A stretch of 64,000 bases of DNA. Source: Mucilaginibacter sp. GTDB taxonomy: Bacteria > Bacteroidota > Bacteroidia > Sphingobacteriales > Sphingobacteriaceae. Shown here piece after piece: positions 1-7,673 of the stretch. Where the stretch lies: positions 1 through 64,000 of the forward strand of contig JAUCSE010000042.1 in the NCBI GenBank assembly GCA_030445275.1, read 5' to 3'. Below the pieces are notes generated by a model. The model was given only the letters and a program-made list of their open reading frames with translations, searched no databases and was not told the DNA's origin. How positions within the stretch are numbered: position 1 is the stretch's first letter; each line of letters starts with the position of its first letter. The position numbers were made by a program, and so were the translations under genes.

Positions 1-1
1 A

Positions 2-49
2 CGTGTTGGAATATGGAAAACCTAAGGAGGTTTCCCACATTCCAACACG
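2..49. repeat. Imperfect inverted repeat (stem-loop) at window edge
   Basis: Arms 2-22 and 29-49 pair over 21 bases with two mismatches around the loop TAAGGA. No gene of this window touches it. It could be a terminator or leader structure of a gene to the left, or an intergenic palindrome like the others in this window. The sequence does not decide between these. Confidence 0.6.
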
Positions 50-143
50 ACAAACAAACAACAAGTTATTATTAACTATATTTAAAAACTAAGAGAGTCC
101 TCTGTCCGCATAAACCATCACACCTCATTTTTCTATTTATCTA

Positions 144-185
144 AAAAGGGCAGTCGCCTGGCTAAAGCCAGGCGACTGCCCTTTT
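144..185. terminator. Strong bidirectional terminator hairpin downstream of alaS
   Basis: Two perfect 19-base arms (144-162 and 167-185) enclose the loop TAAA. The arms end in an A-run on the left and a T-run on the right, so the hairpin can stop transcripts from both directions. It lies about 30 bases past the alaS stop codon and probably ends that transcript. Confidence 0.85.
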
Positions 186-188
186 ATT

Positions 189-213
189 GTAGAGACGCAT
201 CACATGCGTCTTC
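189..213. repeat. Small palindromic repeat (TAGAGACGCAT family)
   Basis: AGACGCAT and ATGCGTCT face each other around CAC. The same element, slightly diverged, recurs at 40777-40836. It is one of several dispersed palindrome families in this window. Confidence 0.6.
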
Positions 214-216
214 TTA

Positions 217-3057
217 TTATCCTACAAAACTCTTAGCCTTTGCCAAAGCATTATCCAACCCACTTACATCACTCCCACCTGCGGTAGCAAAAAACGGCTG
301 ACCACCGCCACCACCTTTTACCTCTTTGGCCAGTTCTTTCACAATATTACCAGCATGCAGACCTTTTTCTTTCACCAGATTTTCGGCTATCATGACGGTG
401 AGGCTTGGTTTGCCGTCAAAGTCGGCAGCCAGTACCAGGAACAGGTTTGGAACGATATCCTTTAGCTGGTAAGCCAGGTTTTTCACTGCCTCGGCATTTG
501 GTAAAGCTACTTTTTGGGCGATGAAATTGATGTCGCCTATAACCTCGGCCTTTTGCGCCAATTCATTTTTTAGTCCTGACGATTTTTCGAGGATCGATTT
601 TTCGATCTCCTTTTTCAACTTAGAATTTTCATCAAGTAGACTTTCAACGCTTTTTACCAGGTCTTTTGGATTTTTAAGCAGATCTTTCAGCTGGTCAACC
701 AGTTTACTTTGATCGGTTATATAAACCTCGGCAGCAATCCCGGTGATGGCCTCAATACGGCGAACCCCGGCAGCAACAGCGCTTTCGGCCACTATTTTAA
801 AGAAACCTATTTGCCCGGTTGCCTGTACATGCGTACCGCCGCAAAGCTCTTTACTAAATTCCTCTTCAAAAGTAATTACGCGTACATATTCGCCATATTT
901 TTCACCAAACAGGGCGGTTACACCGCTGCTGATGGCTTCGGCATACAATACGCTGCGTTCTTCCTTCAGCGGGATGTTCTGACGTACCTTTTGGTTTACA
1001 ATGGCTTCGATCTGTGCCAGCTCTTCATCGGTTACTTTGGCGAAGTGCGAAAAATCGAACCGCAGATATTCAGCATTAACCAGTGAACCTTTTTGGTTTA
1101 CGTGGCTGCCCAATACCTGTTTCATAGCGGCATGCAGCAAATGTGTAGCCGAGTGATTGCTGTTGGTTTGCCGGCGCAGGGCAGGATCAACAATAGCGGT
1201 CAGGGCATCGTCAATATCATCAGGTAGTTTATCTACATAATGCACAATCAGGCCGTTCTCTTTTTTGGTATCAGTTACTATTACAATCTCGCCATCAGGG
1301 AAAACCAATTCACCCTTATCCCCTACCTGGCCACCGCTTTCAGCATAAAAAGGTGTTTTATCCAGCACAATCTGGTATTGCTCTTTACCCTTTGCCGTTA
1401 CTTTGCGGTATTTTACCACATGGGCAATGGTTTCGGTTTCATCATAACCGGTAAACTCAACGGTGTCGTTATCTTTTAGAACAACCCAATCGCCGGTATC
1501 AATGGCGGTTGCGGCACGGGAGCGGGATTTTTGGGCTTGCAGGGCTGCTTCGAAACCTTCCATATCAACAGCCAGTTCGCTTTCACGTGCCATCAATTGT
1601 GTCAAGTCAATAGGAAATCCATAAGTATCATATAACTCAAATGCAAAAGATCCACTAATTTTACTGACAAATATTAATGCTTTACCATAAGCTTCTTTTA
1701 TAGATCGAGATGCTTTTAATGATATCTGTAAAGACTTTAACTCACCTTCATTATTTGCTTTCACGCCATTTATATAGAGCAGATCCAGACGAGCTAAAAT
1801 ACTTTCTGTAAATTCTTCTATGTCAAAGGCTGAAACTGATTTTACAGTATCAATTTCAGATTTAGATATATCTATGGATATTTTTTTTTGTTGAAAAAGA
1901 CGGATACCTTTTTCTAATGTCCTTAAAAATGAATTCTCCTCCTCCAAAACAACTTTCTGCACAAAATCTTTTTGGCTATACAGATTATCAAACACACCTT
2001 TAAATTGATCCGCTAGTAATGGCACCAACTGGTTTAAAAACGGTTCTTTAAAACCTAAATATTGATAGGAATACCTAACCGCACGGCGTAATATCCTGCG
2101 GATCACGTAACCCGCTTTGTTATTCGACGGCAGCTGTCCATCAGCAATAGCAAAACTAACTGCACGGATGTGATCAGCCAGCACACGCATAGCTACTGCT
2201 ATTTGCCAATCGGCATCACCAGGTTTAGCTCTGCTGTTGTATGTTTTTCCTGATTTTTCAGCAATGTACTGGATCATCGGTTGGAAAACATCAGTATCGT
2301 AATTAGAGCTTTTGCCTTGCAGTACACGCACCAAACGCTCAAAGCCCATACCTGTATCCACATGTTTGGCGGGTAATGGCTGCAATGCGCCACCTTTCAA
2401 GCGGTTAAACTGCATAAAAACAAGGTTCCAGATCTCAATAACCTGATCATGATCAGCATTTACCAGCGTTGCACCGTTTACCTCAGCACGCTCATTATCC
2501 GGGCGGCTGTCATAATGAATCTCCGAACAGGGACCGCACGGACCGGTTTCGCCCATTTCCCAGAAATTATCTTTTTTGTTGCCACGGAGGATGTGGTCTT
2601 CCGCAACCAGGGTTTTCCACAGATTGTAGGCTTCAATATCCTTTTCTAGACCTTCCTTGTCGTCACCTTCAAAGTAGGTTACGTACAGGCGGTCTTTAGG
2701 TAGTTTGTAAACTTCGGTCAGCAGTTCCCAGCTCCAGGCAATGGCTTCTTTTTTAAAATAGTCGCCAAAGCTCCAGTTGCCCAGCATCTCGAACATGGTA
2801 TGGTGATAGGTATCAATACCCACCTCTTCCAGGTCGTTATGTTTACCGGATACCCGCAGGCAGCGCTGGGTATCGGCCACACGTGGTGCTTTGGCGGGTG
2901 CTTCGCCTAAAAATATATCTTTAAACTGGTTCATCCCCGCGTTAGTGAACATCAGGGTTGGATCGTTTTTTATTACAATTGGTGCAGAGGGCACAATGAT
3001 ATGTCCCTTAGAAACAAAAAAATCAAGAAAAGCCTGTCGTATTTCGGTAGCTGTCAT
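217..3057 (-). CDS. alaS: Alanine--tRNA ligase
   Basis: Charges tRNA-Ala with alanine in the cytoplasm and edits mischarged serine or glycine. The protein is 946 residues. It has the class II catalytic core at the N-terminus (starting TATEIRQAFLDFF), the editing-domain zinc motif HxxxH at about 635-639, CGGTH at about 739-743, and the glycine-rich C-Ala end with GGGGGQPFF. The reading frame stays open upstream to 3174, but those 39 residues do not resemble AlaRS, and the family's usual start is the ATG at 3057. Oddity: about 75 extra residues (roughly 392-466, bases 1660-1884) interrupt the stretch between FLRTLEKGI and FELYDTYGFP, where most bacterial AlaRS have a short linker. The inserted DNA is visibly more AT-rich than its surroundings. 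The gene is monocistronic and ends at a hairpin terminator. Confidence 0.97.
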   Translation of the reverse strand: MTATEIRQAFLDFFVSKGHIIVPSAPIVIKNDPTLMFTNAGMNQFKDIFLGEAPAKAPRVADTQRCLRVSGKHNDLEEVGIDTYHHTMFEMLGNWSFGDYFKKEAIAWSWELLTEVYKLPKDRLYVTYFEGDDKEGLEKDIEAYNLWKTLVAEDHILRGNKKDNFWEMGETGPCGPCSEIHYDSRPDNERAEVNGATLVNADHDQVIEIWNLVFMQFNRLKGGALQPLPAKHVDTGMGFERLVRVLQGKSSNYDTDVFQPMIQYIAEKSGKTYNSRAKPGDADWQIAVAMRVLADHIRAVSFAIADGQLPSNNKAGYVIRRILRRAVRYSYQYLGFKEPFLNQLVPLLADQFKGVFDNLYSQKDFVQKVVLEEENSFLRTLEKGIRLFQQKKISIDISKSEIDTVKSVSAFDIEEFTESILARLDLLYINGVKANNEGELKSLQISLKASRSIKEAYGKALIFVSKISGSFAFELYDTYGFPIDLTQLMARESELAVDMEGFEAALQAQKSRSRAATAIDTGDWVVLKDNDTVEFTGYDETETIAHVVKYRKVTAKGKEQYQIVLDKTPFYAESGGQVGDKGELVFPDGEIVIVTDTKKENGLIVHYVDKLPDDIDDALTAIVDPALRRQTNSNHSATHLLHAAMKQVLGSHVNQKGSLVNAEYLRFDFSHFAKVTDEELAQIEAIVNQKVRQNIPLKEERSVLYAEAISSGVTALFGEKYGEYVRVITFEEEFSKELCGGTHVQATGQIGFFKIVAESAVAAGVRRIEAITGIAAEVYITDQSKLVDQLKDLLKNPKDLVKSVESLLDENSKLKKEIEKSILEKSSGLKNELAQKAEVIGDINFIAQKVALPNAEAVKNLAYQLKDIVPNLFLVLAADFDGKPSLTVMIAENLVKEKGLHAGNIVKELAKEVKGGGGGQPFFATAGGSDVSGLDNALAKAKSFVG

Positions 3058-3152
3058 GTATAAGTCCTTTATTATCAAAACCGGTATAGTGTGCAAAAGT
3101 GTGAATTTTGTGTGAAAAAGTGTGCACTTTTCCATGTAAATAAAGAGGATGC

Positions 3153-3221
3153 CATGCTGAGCTTGTCGAAGCATGGTGGGCAGGCCTCTTCGCGCAAGTC
3201 TTCGACAGGCTCAGACTGACA
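3153..3221. repeat. Dispersed palindrome, family B
   Basis: ATGCTGAGCTTGTCGAAG pairs with CTTCGACAGGCTCAG across a GC-rich centre. A near-identical copy lies at 9609-9681. Confidence 0.75.
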
Positions 3222-3293
3222 GGCCTAGCGATGATAGGTTGCGCTAATTGTCTGAACCTGGATTTTCACGATTAAAGGATTAATTTTCTTTTT

Positions 3294-3373
3294 GTCATCC
3301 TGAACGGAGTGAAGGATCTAATCTTCCATATGAATAGTTCAACAATAGATTCTTCACTCCGTTCAGAATGACA
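3294..3373. repeat. Dispersed palindrome, family A
   Basis: The outer arms are GTCATCCTGAACGGAGTGAA and TTCACTCCGTTCAGAATGAC, with a variable centre containing ATAGATTC. Further copies lie at 9739, 14547, 38493, 47965 and 57870. Confidence 0.8.
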
Positions 3374-3501
3374 AACTTTTATTTTATCATGGTAATTCTT
3401 TAATCCTAAAAACGGCGAAGCCCTCTTAGACACATTTTAAAATAAACAATAAGTGAAAAATCCCGGTTCAGATAAAAATACTACGGTAATTAATAAACCG
3501 A

Positions 3502-4119
3502 TTATTTTAATGAGCTAAGATCTAAACTCTTTAAAAAGGACTGCAGTTCCGAAAGACTATAACCTTCGCCTGTTAGCGTAACGGCATATCGGTCATTATG
3601 CAAAAATTTAATAGAAGAGCTTACTCTTGAATCGCTTTTGGTATCCTCTGTAGAATAACGAACACCATCTATCTCGGTATTTTTGGTTACTGTTCCATTT
3701 GATTCTGATTCCGCATCCATACTCAGGCCCATTGCCAATAACGAAACAATAGCGCTGCCCGATTCGCCTGCGCCATCTAAAACACTAACACTGATAGTTT
3801 TTTCGTCACCTTTTGAATACTCACCTTGCGCGGTACTGATATCAGCCACGGTGCCACCTGCGCTGTAGCTTTTTCTTTTGAAGTCGCCAACATTTTCAGG
3901 TATCACGGCCTTTAGCTCATCTTTACTTAACGGTGTCAACTTTTTAAGTTTAGCTGTTTGTGCTTCCATTTTCTCGGCAGACTTTGATAGTTTGCTCAAG
4001 TTGCCAGCGCCTTCTACTGCTTTAGCAATACTTGATTTTTCTTCAGTTTCTTTTTTTGGGGAATTACTGCATGATAGCATGAAGAGTATTGCTACTGCCA
4101 AAATTGTTTTGTTTAACAT
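3502..4119 (-). CDS. Hypothetical lipoprotein, 205 aa
   Basis: Function not recognised. The N-terminus MLNKTILAVAILFMLSCSN is a lipoprotein signal peptide with a lipobox ending at Cys17, so the mature protein is probably anchored in a membrane facing the periplasm. Residues about 20-65 are Lys/Glu/Ala-rich and likely helical. The rest (about 75-205) is a mixed Ser/Gly-rich domain, with GVRYSTEDT followed by SSIKFLHNDRYAVTLTGEG, which suggests a beta-rich fold. It is a single gene divergent from the MerR gene at 4238. Confidence 0.8.
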   Translation of the reverse strand: MLNKTILAVAILFMLSCSNSPKKETEEKSSIAKAVEGAGNLSKLSKSAEKMEAQTAKLKKLTPLSKDELKAVIPENVGDFKRKSYSAGGTVADISTAQGEYSKGDEKTISVSVLDGAGESGSAIVSLLAMGLSMDAESESNGTVTKNTEIDGVRYSTEDTKSDSRVSSSIKFLHNDRYAVTLTGEGYSLSELQSFLKSLDLSSLK

Positions 4120-4226
4120 AAGGATTAGATTTAAATGTCATCAAAAATAATAAATTACTGACAATTGGCTCATAAAATTTTGATTATGGTTGTAATTTTC
4201 TGAAATCGCAAATCCAAAATAAAATT

Positions 4227-4234
4227 TATCTTTG
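4227..4234 (+). promoter_or_regulatory. -7 promoter box TATCTTTG
   Basis: Exact match to the Bacteroidota -7 consensus TAnnTTTG, ending three bases before the ATG at 4238. Transcription would start at or next to the start codon, so the message would be leaderless. No clear -33 TTTG is visible at the expected distance. Confidence 0.55.
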
Positions 4235-4237
4235 CAC

Positions 4238-4573
4238 ATGCCTTATAAAGATCGCGAGATAAGCAAGATGTATTATACCATGGGCGAAGTATCGGCCATG
4301 TTTGATGTGAATCAGTCGCTTATCCGTTTCTATGAAAAGGAGTTTGAGGTACTACAACCCAAAAAGAACAAAAAGGGCAACCGTTATTTTACGCCCGAGG
4401 ATATCGAGAATTTCAAGATCATTTTTCACCTCATCCGCGATAAAGGTTACACCCTGAACGGCGCCAAAGAGCATTTAAAGCATAACATGTCTGATACCAA
4501 AGAAAATCAGCGTGTTATTGATTCGCTCGAAAATATAAAAAAATTCCTGCTCGAAGTACGCGACCAGTTGTAA
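4238..4573 (+). CDS. MerR-family transcriptional regulator, 111 aa
   Basis: DNA-binding regulator. The winged-helix HTH starts at MYYTMGEVSAMFDVNQS, and LIRFYEKEFEVLQP is the usual MerR recognition segment. The C-terminal part is a short helix (ENIKKFLLEVRDQL) with no effector-binding domain, so it is a minimal MerR of the type common in Bacteroidota. The frame is open from a TTG at 4232, but that codon overlaps the -7 box, so ATG 4238 (MPYKDREISKM) is preferred. A second candidate is ATG 4268. The effector is unknown. Confidence 0.88.
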   Translation: MPYKDREISKMYYTMGEVSAMFDVNQSLIRFYEKEFEVLQPKKNKKGNRYFTPEDIENFKIIFHLIRDKGYTLNGAKEHLKHNMSDTKENQRVIDSLENIKKFLLEVRDQL

Positions 4574-4578
4574 GAGTA

Positions 4579-4665
4579 TAGTATCAAGTAGCTAGTATCA
4601 CGACAATGATACTCATAATACTAGCTTTAAAAATCTTGATACCTGATACTAGCTACTTGATACTA
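4579..4665. repeat. Palindromic repeat, family F (copy 1)
   Basis: TAGTATCAAGTAGCTAGTAT is answered by its reverse complement (CTAGCTACTTGATACTA) about 60 bases on. A second, more diverged copy lies at 7511-7601. The two copies flank the comEC and secreted-protein genes. Confidence 0.7.
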
Positions 4666-4681
4666 AATCATATCTTTATCT

Positions 4682-6784
4682 ATGATCGCGAATCATAAAG
4701 GCGAAATCCCTGTTGTTTTACTGCTACTGCCCTGGTTGCTGGGCATAACTATAGGTATCAACTTTATTTCGGCGAATTATTTGCCCGTGTTAGCTGGCGC
4801 TTTTATTGGCCTGGGCATTGTATTTATTATACTCAACTTAAACTACCAGCGACTGGCCCTTTATAAACTACGCTGGCTAGGCGGCCTGCTCATGAACCTT
4901 ATACTGTTTACGGCAGGATGGATCGGTGTGATCAGTTATAACGAATTGAACAACCAGCATCATTTTTCAAAGTTACCCGCACAATACCTGGCTGTAAAAA
5001 TCAATAGCGAACCCCAGTTTAAAAACGGTTTGGTACGGTTTACAGCCTCAGTGGAGCAAAGCATTCTTAATAAGCAAGTCACAACTGCCAACGGAACATT
5101 ACTCATCACCCTAAAAGACGACGCTGCCGTTTGGCTGCAATATGGCGATGAGCTGCTGATACCCGCTACCTACACCGCTGTCGATCCACCTTATAACCCG
5201 GGCGAGTTTAATTATAAAAATTACCTGGCCCACCAGAATATTTATTACCAGTTGTTTTTGTATCAGGGACAATACAAATCATTGGGCCGTAATAGCGGCA
5301 ACCCACTTATTGCCTACGCCTTAAAACTAAGGCAGCAAATGGTGCTAAGATTTAAAACTCAACTGCATGATCCTGATGCCATAGCCGTGGCCTCAACCCT
5401 AATACTGGGTTATAAAGCCGACTTGAGTAATGATGTTTTGCGGGCCTACTCAAAAACAGGTACCATACACGTATTGTCAGTTTCGGGTGCACATGTGGCC
5501 ATTATTTATTTGTTACTGCAGTGGATGCTTGGCTTTTTAAACGGGTACAAATATGGCAAGCATTTAAAAATGACGGTTATTATCCTGCTCATCTGGTATT
5601 ACGCTATGCTAAGCGGGTTCTCTCCGGCGGTTTGTCGCGCCGCGGTAATGATCAGCATGGTGATCATTGGTAATACTTTTGCCCGGTACAATAATATGCT
5701 GAACATCCTGGCTATATCGGCTTTTTTATTGTTGCTATATAACCCGCTTTTTATAACCGATGTGGGTTTCCAGCTATCCTATCTGGCTGTTGTGGGTCTT
5801 ATTGTTTTGCAGCCGGTTGTTTATAAATGGTTCACCTTCAAAAATAAATGGGTGGATAAACTGTGGGCGCTTTGCTCAGTATCTATAGCGGCGCAAGTAA
5901 TTACGTTTCCGTTAAGCGCGTTTTATTTTCACCAGTTCCCGGTTTATTTTTTGGTGAGCAACCTGCTCATCATTATACCTACCATGGTTATTATGTACAG
6001 TGGGGTGTGCTATTTGCTTTTTTCGTGGGTGCCTATGCTATCAACGGTATTGGCTTGGGTGCTTGAAAAATCCATCCTGCTGATGAACAAATCATTAGTT
6101 ATTATTGAAAACACGCCCTTTGCCAGCATTGGTAAAATATGGTTCACCGCGACTGAGCATCTGCTTGCCTATGCCTTTATCATCAGCCTGTTTTATTTTT
6201 TATACGATAAAAAGGCCTGGCTGCTCAGATTAAGTATAGCGTGCCTGCTTTTGTTATGTATAAGCATCAGCCTAAAAAGATATGATTCGGCCAATACCCG
6301 GAGTATCGCGTTTCTGAGCTTGCGTAAAAACACCGCTATTGTGTTTAAAAGTGGCAACAGCGCTGTTATATTGACTAACCTGCCCAGCACCGACAAATAC
6401 TACAGTTACTCGGTACAGCCTTACCTGGATAGCAGTAAAATAAGCAATGCCAGTTTGTATCCCCTTGCTAACAATATCAACGTTCCATATTTAAAAAAGC
6501 AAGGAGGTCTGATACAGTTTTATGATAAAAGAATATTGATCTATGATAGTGATCAAGCCTATATCCAACTCCCCGAAAAATTAAAAACCGACTATCTTTA
6601 TATTACCGGTAATCCACAAATCAGCCTGCAACAGATCAGCGGGAATTATGATTATCAAACACTTGTAATTGACGGCAGCAATACCGGCAAATTCATTGAC
6701 CGCCTGGAGGTCGAAGCCAAAGCCATGCATGTAAATTATAGCATACTAAAGCGTAACAAATCGCTAATCGCCGTATCTAATTGA
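4682..6784 (+). CDS. ComEC/Rec2-family competence membrane protein
   Basis: Predicted inner-membrane channel for DNA uptake. It is 700 residues with about ten hydrophobic segments. The N-terminal third has two or three membrane spans and an OB-like soluble part (DUF4131-type, about 20-190). The central Competence domain (about 230-500) carries SKTGTIHVLSVSGAHVAI, a hallmark of the family. The C-terminal 160 residues sit where many ComEC proteins carry a metallo-beta-lactamase-like domain, but I see no HxHxDH motif. The nuclease-like part therefore looks degenerate or absent, as in other Bacteroidota. No other competence gene is nearby. Confidence 0.9.
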   Translation: MIANHKGEIPVVLLLLPWLLGITIGINFISANYLPVLAGAFIGLGIVFIILNLNYQRLALYKLRWLGGLLMNLILFTAGWIGVISYNELNNQHHFSKLPAQYLAVKINSEPQFKNGLVRFTASVEQSILNKQVTTANGTLLITLKDDAAVWLQYGDELLIPATYTAVDPPYNPGEFNYKNYLAHQNIYYQLFLYQGQYKSLGRNSGNPLIAYALKLRQQMVLRFKTQLHDPDAIAVASTLILGYKADLSNDVLRAYSKTGTIHVLSVSGAHVAIIYLLLQWMLGFLNGYKYGKHLKMTVIILLIWYYAMLSGFSPAVCRAAVMISMVIIGNTFARYNNMLNILAISAFLLLLYNPLFITDVGFQLSYLAVVGLIVLQPVVYKWFTFKNKWVDKLWALCSVSIAAQVITFPLSAFYFHQFPVYFLVSNLLIIIPTMVIMYSGVCYLLFSWVPMLSTVLAWVLEKSILLMNKSLVIIENTPFASIGKIWFTATEHLLAYAFIISLFYFLYDKKAWLLRLSIACLLLLCISISLKRYDSANTRSIAFLSLRKNTAIVFKSGNSAVILTNLPSTDKYYSYSVQPYLDSSKISNASLYPLANNINVPYLKKQGGLIQFYDKRILIYDSDQAYIQLPEKLKTDYLYITGNPQISLQQISGNYDYQTLVIDGSNTGKFIDRLEVEAKAMHVNYSILKRNKSLIAVSN

Positions 6785-6809
6785 AATATTTAAACCAAAC
6801 ACTAATAAT

Positions 6810-6840
6810 TTTGTCCTTTAAACAAAAAGAACTAAATTGC
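6810..6840 (+). promoter_or_regulatory. Candidate -33/-7 promoter
   Basis: TTTG at 6810-6813 and TAAATTGC at 6833-6840 are separated by 19 bases, the Bacteroidota spacing. The -7 box matches six of eight positions. It lies 18 bases before the gene at 6859. Confidence 0.45.
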
Positions 6841-6858
6841 TATTAACAAACAAACACT

Positions 6859-7503
6859 ATGAATATTAAATTTCTTCATGTTGCCCTGGGCCTTGCTCTT
6901 ACTGCAACAGCAATGAGTGCCAGTGCTCAAAAAAAATACACTGAAGGTGTAGTAAGTTTAACTACCAATATGAGAGGTCAGCAGGTGGATGCTAAAGGTT
7001 ATTTCAGAGCCGATTCAAGCGCATTTACTTTTACTGCCGGACCAGCAACCATCAAAATATTAACGGATGCCGGCGCCAAATCAATGGCTGTTTTAGTTGA
7101 TGTGCCGGTTGCCAATATTAAAAAAGCAGCTATTGCCACACCAGATGAAGTTGATCAGGCTATGGCCGAAATGCCAGCCTTAACTTTTGCACCAGGTACC
7201 GAAACCAAGCTGATATCGGGCTTTAATTGTACAAAAGTGGTAGCCACAGACACCAAAACCAAAAAAACCTATGATCTTTGGATCACTAAGGATATTGACG
7301 TACCTATTACTGCTATTGCTAAGTATTACCGCGCAGCAGGTGGTTTCCCGGTACAATACACCTCATTTAGCCAGGGACAAACTACAGAAGTTACTGTTAA
7401 AAGTGTAGACGGAACAAAAGTTCCTGCCGGCACCTTCGGTATCCCTGCTGATTTTGACAAAATTAGCATGGACGATCTGAAAGCCATGAGCGGAGGAAGA
7501 TAA
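6859..7503 (+). CDS. Secreted protein, DUF4412-like, 214 aa
   Basis: Exported protein of unknown function. The N-terminus MNIKFLHVALGLALTATAMSASAQ is a clear signal peptide cleaved after SAQ. The mature part has the pattern of small Bacteroidota beta-rich secreted proteins: a strand region with YTEGVVSLTT, a central FNCTKVVATDTKTKKTYDLW (a common DUF4412-type signature) and a C-terminal helix. The family call rests on pattern memory only. It is preceded by a plausible promoter at 6810-6840 and followed by a palindromic repeat. Confidence 0.75.
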   Translation: MNIKFLHVALGLALTATAMSASAQKKYTEGVVSLTTNMRGQQVDAKGYFRADSSAFTFTAGPATIKILTDAGAKSMAVLVDVPVANIKKAAIATPDEVDQAMAEMPALTFAPGTETKLISGFNCTKVVATDTKTKKTYDLWITKDIDVPITAIAKYYRAAGGFPVQYTSFSQGQTTEVTVKSVDGTKVPAGTFGIPADFDKISMDDLKAMSGGR

Positions 7504-7510
7504 AATAAGA

Positions 7511-7601
7511 TTAGTATCAAGTAGCTAGTATCATGACTTCTGAATTGTATTATTTACAGTCAGCAAAAAATCTTGATACTTGATACTAATTACTTGATAC
7601 C
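7511..7601. repeat. Palindromic repeat, family F (copy 2)
   Basis: Begins TTAGTATCAAGTAGCTAGTA like the copy at 4579-4665 and ends CTTGATACTAATTACTTGAT. The centre differs. Confidence 0.65.
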
Positions 7602-7656
7602 TGACTCCCTTCACTAACAATTCATTAAAGGTTTCTTAACATTGCGGTTAAAGTAC

Positions 7657-7664
7657 TATTTTTG
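7657..7664 (+). promoter_or_regulatory. -7 promoter box TATTTTTG
   Basis: Exact TAnnTTTG match ending nine bases before ATG 7674, which implies a 5' leader of only a few bases. Confidence 0.55.
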
Positions 7665-7673
7665 TACCCCCGT

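Larger units (their letters stand above)
3058..3501. other. Intergenic region upstream of alaS with palindromic repeats
   Basis: No credible gene. It holds the alaS leader and two dispersed palindromes (3153-3221 and 3294-3373). It also has flanking fragments (TGTCTGAACC near 3250, TTTAATCC near 3401) that recur around the similar block at 9576-9885. Confidence 0.7.

Noticed and set aside
3058..3174. Upstream extension of AlaRS by 39 residues
   Set aside because: The extra residues do not resemble the family, and the conserved start TATEIRQAFLDFF follows ATG 3057.
4682..6784. Metallo-beta-lactamase domain in the ComEC-like protein
   Set aside because: No HxHxDH or other metal motif is visible in the C-terminal 160 residues.
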